Assembly: GCA_938044045.1 (NCBI GenBank)
Contig: CALIQN010000010.1
Coordinates: 1 to 8,767 of the forward strand
Direction of reading: 5' to 3'
Source of the DNA: an uncultured Peptococcaceae bacterium
GTDB lineage: Bacteria > Bacillota > Peptococcia > Peptococcales > Peptococcaceae
Length of the DNA stretch: 8,767 bases
Position numbers and translations under genes: made by a program. Under the pieces are notes generated by a model. That model did not search any database. It was not told where the DNA came from and saw only the letters and a program-made list of their open reading frames with translations. This document shows positions 7,760-8,767 of the stretch, in pieces (position 1 is the first letter of the stretch; the number at the start of each line of letters is the position of its first letter).

Positions 7760-7972
7760 TTAACCTTCTACCTGCTTATTTAACTGTTCCAAATCAGCAA
7801 CACTAAATAGACCATAACCAATAAATGCTGAACCCTCATAATCAACAATTTCAATCTGTTCATCATAAGAGCCAGTCAAACCAATATGAGATAATCTTCC
7901 AAAATATAAAGGCAAGCTAAACCAAGCCTGCCTTCCATTTTTTGGATTCTTAATCAATACTTTTGAAGCCAT
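7760..7972 (-). CDS. Small protein resembling only the N-terminal domain of ArdA, 70 residues
   Basis: The whole protein lines up by eye with about the first 66 residues of Tn916 ArdA: KVLIKNPKNG for VYIANLGKYN, AWFSLPL for AWFTFPI, HIGL for KIGL, IEIVDYEGS for YAIHDYELP, and SVADLEQLNKQV for SIGELNRLWEMV. Nothing corresponds to ArdA domains 2 and 3, and after the TAA the next gene starts 23 bases later in its own frame with its own ribosome binding site. So it is either a free-standing domain or a decayed ardA. Unlike ArdA it is not very acidic (about 8 acidic to 6 basic residues), so DNA mimicry is doubtful. I chose the ATG at 7970-7972 because it begins where ArdA proteins begin. The open frame extends to 8038, overlapping the preceding gene, but that part does not look like ArdA. 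The ribosome binding site is weak, so coupling to the preceding gene (19-base gap) is likely. Confidence 0.6.
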   Translation of the reverse strand: MASKVLIKNPKNGRQAWFSLPLYFGRLSHIGLTGSYDEQIEIVDYEGSAFIGYGLFSVADLEQLNKQVEG

Positions 7973-7991
7973 ATTCAGCACTAACCAATCT

Positions 7992-8360
7992 TTATTGCAA
8001 AAAATACCAACTATCGCCCTCATGACCGAGAAACACATAGGAATCTTCTAAACGACTAGCAATTTCTTCTTCGTGTTCTTCTACATAAGCAGTCAAACGA
8101 TCTTCATTGACTAACTGCTCATATTCTCCATGATCCAACATTCCAGCAAAATCAAGTAATGCTTCCTTCGTATCAACTTCTGTAAAAGAATTGATATAAA
8201 CATTATCAGGGTTACAACCATCAAATTGTCCAAATTCCACACCGTCAAAATGTTCATTTAAACGATCAATAATCTTCTCAGGTTCATCAAGCAACTTTTT
8301 CCCATAAGCATAATCTTTACAAACATCAGAATAGCTATCATAAATAACTTTAATACTCAT
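7992..8360 (-). CDS. Very acidic small protein of unknown function, 122 residues
   Basis: I do not recognise this protein. It is soluble, without signal peptide or membrane segment, and strikingly acidic: by hand count about 30 Asp/Glu against 9 Lys/Arg, with a run VEEHEEE near residue 94. Predominantly helical stretches alternate with short strands (IKVIYDSY at 3-10, NVYINSF about 53-59, SYVFLGH near the end). In a cluster of ArdA-like genes such charge suggests another DNA mimic or antirestriction protein, but that is inference from composition and neighbourhood. The start is the ATG at 8358-8360, with GGAAGGAG 5 bases before it. The frame stays open up to an ATG at 8411, but that extension would lie across the terminator hairpin and is rejected. 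It is the first gene of the apparent operon that runs into the transfer genes. Confidence 0.75.
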   Translation of the reverse strand: MSIKVIYDSYSDVCKDYAYGKKLLDEPEKIIDRLNEHFDGVEFGQFDGCNPDNVYINSFTEVDTKEALLDFAGMLDHGEYEQLVNEDRLTAYVEEHEEEIASRLEDSYVFLGHEGDSWYFLQ

Positions 8361-8365
8361 TATTT

Positions 8366-8373
8366 CTCCTTCC
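8366..8373 (-). promoter_or_regulatory. Strong ribosome binding site of the acidic 122-residue gene
   Basis: GGAAGGAG on the minus strand, 5 bases before the ATG at 8358-8360, and just downstream of the T-run of the terminator. It fixes the start of that gene. Confidence 0.75.
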
Positions 8374-8375
8374 AA

Positions 8376-8405
8376 ACAAAAAAGGAAGCCATAATTGACT
8401 TCCTT
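8376..8405 (-). terminator. Rho-independent terminator after the 90-residue gene
   Basis: On the minus strand the arm AAGGAAGTC (8405-8397) can pair with GGCTTCCTT (8390-8382) across a 6-base loop, giving 9 pairs with one G-T wobble. The RNA continues as a T-run (six T, 8383-8378, shared in part with the stem). It begins 11 bases after the TAA of the 90-residue gene. There is no T-run on the plus-strand side, so it acts only leftward. Since the next gene starts only about 16 bases further on, the downstream operon needs either read-through or a promoter that overlaps the hairpin. Confidence 0.75.
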
Positions 8406-8409
8406 CACC

Positions 8410-8439
8410 ATTTTAATTAAATTGAAGCTGAACGCTCAA
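8410..8439 (-). promoter_or_regulatory. Possible sigma-A promoter overlapping the end of the 90-residue gene
   Basis: On the minus strand, TTGAGC (8439-8434, 4 of 6 to the -35 consensus), an 18-base spacer, and TAAAAT (8415-8410, 5 of 6 to the -10 consensus). The start of transcription would fall at about 8401-8404, inside the first arm of the terminator, so the new RNA could not form the full hairpin. In AT-rich DNA such matches arise by chance, hence low confidence. Confidence 0.35.
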
Positions 8440-8689
8440 AACTAGAACCAATCGCAAATGCACGAGTTGTCACCTTGTTAAGTTGCTTGTTCATATCATA
8501 GTAACTATTCAAATCACGCTTGATACACTCAATAACTTGATACGGTAGTTGCAATTCTTCATCATTTTTAAGAAGCGAACTCAATTCACCAGCCATAGTC
8601 CATGCTTGTTTAAATTCTTGATCCTTTAGTTTTTTCGCAAGTTCATTTGACAATTCAATAATTTGTTTATCTTTTCCTTGTAAAGCCAT
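8417..8689 (-). CDS. Small helical protein of unknown function, 90 residues
   Basis: I do not recognise it. Residues 5-45 are charged and helix-forming with heptad-like leucines (IIELSNELAKKLKD, ELSSLLKNDEEL). A second helical part at about 50-72 (YQVIECIKRDLNSYYDMNKQ) leads to a short Ser-rich end. There is no signal peptide, membrane segment or recognisable catalytic motif, and the sequence is too long and helical to be a simple ArdA domain. The ATG at 8687-8689 follows AAAGAGGT with an A-rich spacer, an acceptable site. A terminator follows the stop after 11 bases, so this gene is probably the last of the upstream transcript, which would carry the replication or processing genes in related elements. 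A coiled-coil or DNA-associated accessory role is possible but unsupported. Confidence 0.7.
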   Translation of the reverse strand: MALQGKDKQIIELSNELAKKLKDQEFKQAWTMAGELSSLLKNDEELQLPYQVIECIKRDLNSYYDMNKQLNKVTTRAFAIGSSFERSASI

Positions 8690-8767
8690 TTTTTTATACC
8701 TCTTTTCTTCTTTAGCTTTTTATATATTCAACCTAAAGCTGGAGAACGTTTCTTAACTTTCATCTAT
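8690..8767 (-). other. Intergenic leader before the 90-residue gene
   Basis: Seventy-eight bases reaching the right edge. All three minus-strand frames meet a stop soon after the edge (TAA at 8753-8755, TAG at 8764-8766, TGA at 8760-8762), so an upstream gene could at most end in the last few bases. A tiny 11-codon frame (ATG at 8760-8762, MKVKKRSPALG, TGA) lies here but has no ribosome binding site within the window. I see no convincing promoter. Confidence 0.4.

Noticed and set aside
7973..8038. Extension of the 70-residue ArdA-domain protein upstream to 8038
   Set aside because: The extra residues overlap the preceding gene, do not match ArdA, and have no ribosome binding site.
8361..8411. 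N-terminal extension of the acidic protein to an ATG at 8411
   Set aside because: It would be encoded by the terminator hairpin and the strong ribosome binding site at 8366-8373, and its residues look unlike a natural N-terminus.
8715..8740. AT-rich TATATAA stretch as a promoter of the 90-residue gene, and weak inverted repeats (AGCTTT/AAAGCT) around it
   Set aside because: No acceptable -35 element lies 15-19 bases upstream, and the 6-base arms with a loop of about 15 bases are too weak to call a terminator.
1..8767. CRISPR array, tRNA or rRNA genes, insertion sequence, attachment site or oriT
   Set aside because: No regular repeats with spacers, no cloverleaf or rRNA-like sequence, no transposase and no relaxase gene or nick-like site could be supported in the window.

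Overview
The window is the core of a conjugation module from an integrative and conjugative element (or related conjugative plasmid) of the Tn916/ICEBs1/ICESt3/pCW3 type. The low G+C content, strong AGGAGG-like ribosome binding sites, and the protein families point to a Gram-positive Firmicute, most likely Streptococcus or another Lactobacillales. Every gene I can support lies on the minus strand, so the window is transcribed from right to left.

The right part (about 6800-8767) holds five small genes. First is a 90-residue gene of unknown function that ends at an intrinsic terminator. Then come a very acidic 122-residue orphan, a 70-residue protein resembling only the first domain of the antirestriction protein ArdA, a 155-residue ArdA-like protein, and a more divergent 157-residue protein with the same N-terminal pattern. 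Tn916 carries a single ardA (orf18) just before its transfer genes. Here that position holds a row of related small proteins, and this is the least ordinary part of the window.

The left part (1-6773) is the mating-channel operon: TcpC/ConB, a small TcpD/ConC-like membrane protein, TcpE/ConD, the VirB4-type ATPase TcpF/ConE, the VirB6-like channel protein TcpH/ConG, and the start of a cell-wall hydrolase (TcpG/CwlT position) that runs off the left edge. The order matches ICEBs1 conB-conC-conD-conE-conG-cwlT, without the yddF gene ICEBs1 has between conE and conG. From 8360 leftward the genes overlap or are separated by at most about 25 bases, and I see no terminator, so this looks like one transcription unit.

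How it works together: TcpC, TcpD, TcpE and TcpH would form the membrane channel, ConE would supply ATP-driven energy, and the hydrolase would open the peptidoglycan. The ArdA-like proteins may protect the incoming DNA from type I restriction in the recipient. The relaxase, coupling protein, integrase and oriT are not in this window. No stretch longer than 300 bases lacks a gene.
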